64,000 nt of DNA from Herbiconiux ginsengi (lineage in GTDB: Bacteria; Actinomycetota; Actinomycetes; Actinomycetales; Microbacteriaceae), in the NCBI RefSeq assembly GCF_900107435.1, contig NZ_FNPZ01000002.1, forward strand, positions 62,001 through 126,000. Direction: 5' to 3'. This document shows positions 61,638 to 64,000 of the stretch, piece after piece. Below the pieces are notes generated by a model that saw nothing but the letters and a program-made list of their open reading frames with translations, did not search any database and was not told the DNA's origin. The stretch's first letter is position 1; every line of letters begins with the position of its first letter. The translations under genes were made by a program, and so were the position numbers.

Positions 61638-62963
61638 ATGGCTCGAGCGCGATCCACCAGCACCGTGCCGCGTCTCACCGTGCGCGGCTGGGGGCTGATC
61701 GCGGCCGCCATCGTGGCGTTCGTGCTCACGCAGGTGTTCCGGCGGCAGGAGATCGCCTATCTGGCCTGCTTCCTGCTGGCCGTTCCGGTGTTCTCCCTCG
61801 CCTGGGTGGCGCTCCGGCGGGTCGCGCTGAAGGTGCGCCGGCGGTTCTCGCCCGAATCGGGCTCGGTGGGGCAGACCGTCACGGCGACGATCTTCGTGCA
61901 GAACTGGGGCAGCCTCCGCAGCCCCGCCGCGGTGTGGGTGGAGAAGGCGGCGGCGCCGCTGCAGTCGAGCGACCCGGCGCCTCTTCCGGCGCTGCCGGGC
62001 TATACCTCGTCGACGCTCGACGAACCGGCGCTGCACCAGCTGCGCTACCGGCTCGACACCTCCTACCGCGGAGCCCACCAGATCGGGCCGTTCGAGGTGA
62101 CCCTCACCGATCCGTTCGGCTGCGCCATCCGCCGGGTGCGCTTCGGCGGCACCGATACCGTGCTGGTGACGCCGACGGTCTTCGAACTGGCGCGCATCGA
62201 TCTGCGGCTCTCCACGGGCGACGGCGCCGAGCAGGTCTCGCGTCGTCTCGTGGGGGCGGGGGAGCAGGACGTGATCGCCCGTAAGTACCTGCCCGGCGAC
62301 TCGATGCGGCGCGTGCACTGGCCCGCCACGGCCAAGCATGGCGAACTGATGGTGCGGCAGGACGACCAGCGCAACGACCAAGACGCCGTGATCGTGCTCG
62401 ACGCCCACTCCTTCGTGCGCGACTCTGCGGTGCGCTGGAAGGCGGGTTCCGACGACGACACCGACCCGGCCTTCGAATGGGCGGTCAGTGCGGTTGGGTC
62501 GGTCGCGGTGCACCTCATGAACGAGGGCTACGGCGTGCGTCTCGTCGGCCACGCGCCCGGCCAGGTCTCCGACGACGAGGAGGTCTTCACGGCCCCGCAC
62601 GGACTCTCCCGCGCGGTGCGCGACCTGGCCTTCGCCACCCGCGACGCGCTGCACGACCCGCTCGACTTCCGCGAAGCCGTCGAGGCCGCCGCGTTGACCA
62701 GTCCGGATGCGCCGCCGGTGTTCGCGATCGTGTCGTCGGCGCCGGGGGCCGCCGGCCGCATCCGTGAGCTCGCGGCGATGTCGTCGCATCCGATCGCTTT
62801 CGTCGTGGGCGGAGACGCCGCGGCCGGCCGCGCGGGCCTCGGCACCGACCGCAGCGTGGCCACCGAGTTGCGCGCGGCCGGCTGGTCGGTTCTCGAGTGC
62901 GGTGCCCACGACGACCTGCCCTCGCTCTGGAAGGCGCTGGGCGACGCGCGGGGGATCGGATGA
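61638..62963 (+). CDS. DUF58 domain protein
   Basis: A 441-residue membrane protein with two N-terminal helices (about 15-60) and a DUF58 domain: FEVTLTDPFGCAIRRVRFGG, and the hallmark RKYLPGDSMRRVHWPATAKH. A VWA-like fold follows with DAVIVLDAHSF. It is the usual partner of MoxR. It overlaps the transglutaminase gene by ATGA. Confidence 0.93.
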   Translation: MARARSTSTVPRLTVRGWGLIAAAIVAFVLTQVFRRQEIAYLACFLLAVPVFSLAWVALRRVALKVRRRFSPESGSVGQTVTATIFVQNWGSLRSPAAVWVEKAAAPLQSSDPAPLPALPGYTSSTLDEPALHQLRYRLDTSYRGAHQIGPFEVTLTDPFGCAIRRVRFGGTDTVLVTPTVFELARIDLRLSTGDGAEQVSRRLVGAGEQDVIARKYLPGDSMRRVHWPATAKHGELMVRQDDQRNDQDAVIVLDAHSFVRDSAVRWKAGSDDDTDPAFEWAVSAVGSVAVHLMNEGYGVRLVGHAPGQVSDDEEVFTAPHGLSRAVRDLAFATRDALHDPLDFREAVEAAALTSPDAPPVFAIVSSAPGAAGRIRELAAMSSHPIAFVVGGDAAAGRAGLGTDRSVATELRAAGWSVLECGAHDDLPSLWKALGDARGIG

Positions 62964-64000
62964 GCGCCTCGCGCCGCCGTAGCGCGGCCCAGCAGCGCCG
63001 AGAGGAGAAGACCGGCGCGTGGAAGAGCACGCTCGCCGTCGCGGTGGCGATCGGCGCCGCCCTGATCGGCCTGACCCCGTTGCTGCAAGGCTTCGGATGG
63101 TGGTTCGCCACGATGGCGATGGTCGTGCTGCTGCTCGGCGTCGCGGCAACGCTGCGCGGGCGCGGGGTGCCGGAGGTCACCGTGGTCGCCGTCACCGCCA
63201 TCGTCTGGGGCGGTCTGGTGGTAGTGCTCTACGCCGGATCGACCCTGTGGTTCCTGCTTCCGACGCTCTCGACCCTCACCGACATCTCCGGCGATCTCGC
63301 CGACGCACGCCTCTCCATCGCGCAGCAGGAGGTGCCGGCGATCGCCGACGGCGCCATCACCCAGCTGATCGTGATGTCGGTGGGGCTGATCGCCGTGATC
63401 GCCGACGAACTCGCCACCGGCCTCCGCACCCCCGTCTTGAGCGGTATCGGGCCGCTGGCCGTGCTCGCCATCGCCCCTCTCGTGCGCAAGACGGAGCCGA
63501 ACGTGGCGGTGTACGTGCTCACCGCGGCGGCGTTCCTGGCGGTGATCTGGTGCAGTTCGCGCATCGGCTCCGGGCCGCCCCGGCTGAAGACGAGACCCAC
63601 GGTGAAGGGCGGCCGCAACCCCGCCCTGGCCTTCGGGATCGCCGCGGGCGCCGTCGCCACGATGATCGTGCTGCCGGCGATCACCCCCGGACTCACGGCG
63701 GAATCGCTCGCCGACGACGGTTCGGGCAACCGCTTCCCTTCGGTCTACGCGACCGGAATCGACCCCACCATCCAGCTCGGCCGCGACCTGCGGCGCAGTG
63801 ATCCGGTGCTTTCCCTGACCTACACCACCACCTCCACCGAGGGTCTCTACCTCAAGATGGTGAACCTCGGCGACTTCTCCGGGGGAACCTGGCAGCCCGA
63901 GCTGCCCCTCAACGCCGTCGGCTACGACGGGCAGGACTTCGGCACCCCTCCCGGCCTCGCGCCCGACGTTCCGGTCGAGGAGGTGGCGACCACGGTGTCG
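62960..64000 (+). CDS. TgpA-like transglutaminase membrane protein, N-terminal part
   Basis: The first 347 codons. A basic N-terminus (SASRRRSAAQQRREEK) is followed by about seven transmembrane helices and the start of an outer domain (DPVLSLTYTTTSTEGLYLKM, FSGGTWQPELP). This is the TgpA_N layout; the Cys-His-Asp transglutaminase core should lie beyond the window. It is the last visible member of the MoxR-DUF58 operon. Confidence 0.85.
   Translation, partial: MSASRRRSAAQQRREEKTGAWKSTLAVAVAIGAALIGLTPLLQGFGWWFATMAMVVLLLGVAATLRGRGVPEVTVVAVTAIVWGGLVVVLYAGSTLWFLLPTLSTLTDISGDLADARLSIAQQEVPAIADGAITQLIVMSVGLIAVIADELATGLRTPVLSGIGPLAVLAIAPLVRKTEPNVAVYVLTAAAFLAVIWCSSRIGSGPPRLKTRPTVKGGRNPALAFGIAAGAVATMIVLPAITPGLTAESLADDGSGNRFPSVYATGIDPTIQLGRDLRRSDPVLSLTYTTTSTEGLYLKMVNLGDFSGGTWQPELPLNAVGYDGQDFGTPPGLAPDVPVEEVATTVS

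Overview
The window is a 64 kb piece of a high-GC Gram-positive chromosome, almost certainly an actinobacterium of the family Microbacteriaceae. This rests on the GC-rich codon use, many GTG and TTG starts, ATGA/GTGA gene overlaps, a DUF222-HNH protein, a CE1758/CE1759 flavin pair, and the core orders rpsO...pnp-M16 peptidase...dapB and leuA-recO-uppS-dusB-dgt-dnaG. No transposase, integrase, phage gene or CRISPR array was seen.

Region 1 (1-9581) holds the end of a flavin monooxygenase, a MalT-type LuxR regulator, a small protein, an AI-2E-type membrane protein, cardiolipin synthase, a GAP-family membrane protein and a DUF1254-DUF2252-membrane protein operon. A dyad element of about 23 bp (TCAYCC-N5-GGATGACG) lies 45-53 bp upstream of three of the starts, which suggests one regulon, possibly for envelope or stress functions. 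Region 2 (9582-12030) is decaying: an 18-bp tandem repeat, a broken GNAT acetyltransferase, an SDR/TetR divergent pair with two operator-like sites, and a leftover piece of an aldo/keto reductase.

Region 3 (12031-20106) carries a FAH hydrolase, a PrsW-type protease, an FKBP isomerase, a HelD-like helicase, an MFS/2OG-oxygenase operon and rpsO. Region 4 (20140-29465) is accessory DNA between rpsO and pnp: a DUF222-HNH protein, a PadR pair, the LLM/FMN reductase duo, a type III polyketide synthase-methyltransferase-flavin monooxygenase operon with a 42-bp dyad over its start codon, and unknown small proteins.

Region 5 (29518-52042) is mostly housekeeping: pnp with a structured leader, M16 peptidase, dapB, redox genes, thyX, leuA with a short Leu-rich leader peptide and hairpin, recO, uppS, a DsbA-like protein with a tiny partner, dusB, dgt and dnaG, then an orphan ABC ATPase and a 2-hydroxyacid dehydrogenase. 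Region 6 (52099-64000) has two tRNA genes, AzlCD, peptide deformylase, a transporter, a glycosyltransferase, a sortase-anchored phytase-like protein, an alpha/beta hydrolase, and a MoxR-DUF58-transglutaminase operon cut by the window end.

Across the window many genes that are not inside operons have a TAnnnT hexamer exactly six bases before the start codon, the layout expected for leaderless transcripts. The hexamer GGATGC/GCATCC appears more often than base composition predicts and also builds the stems of several intergenic hairpins.
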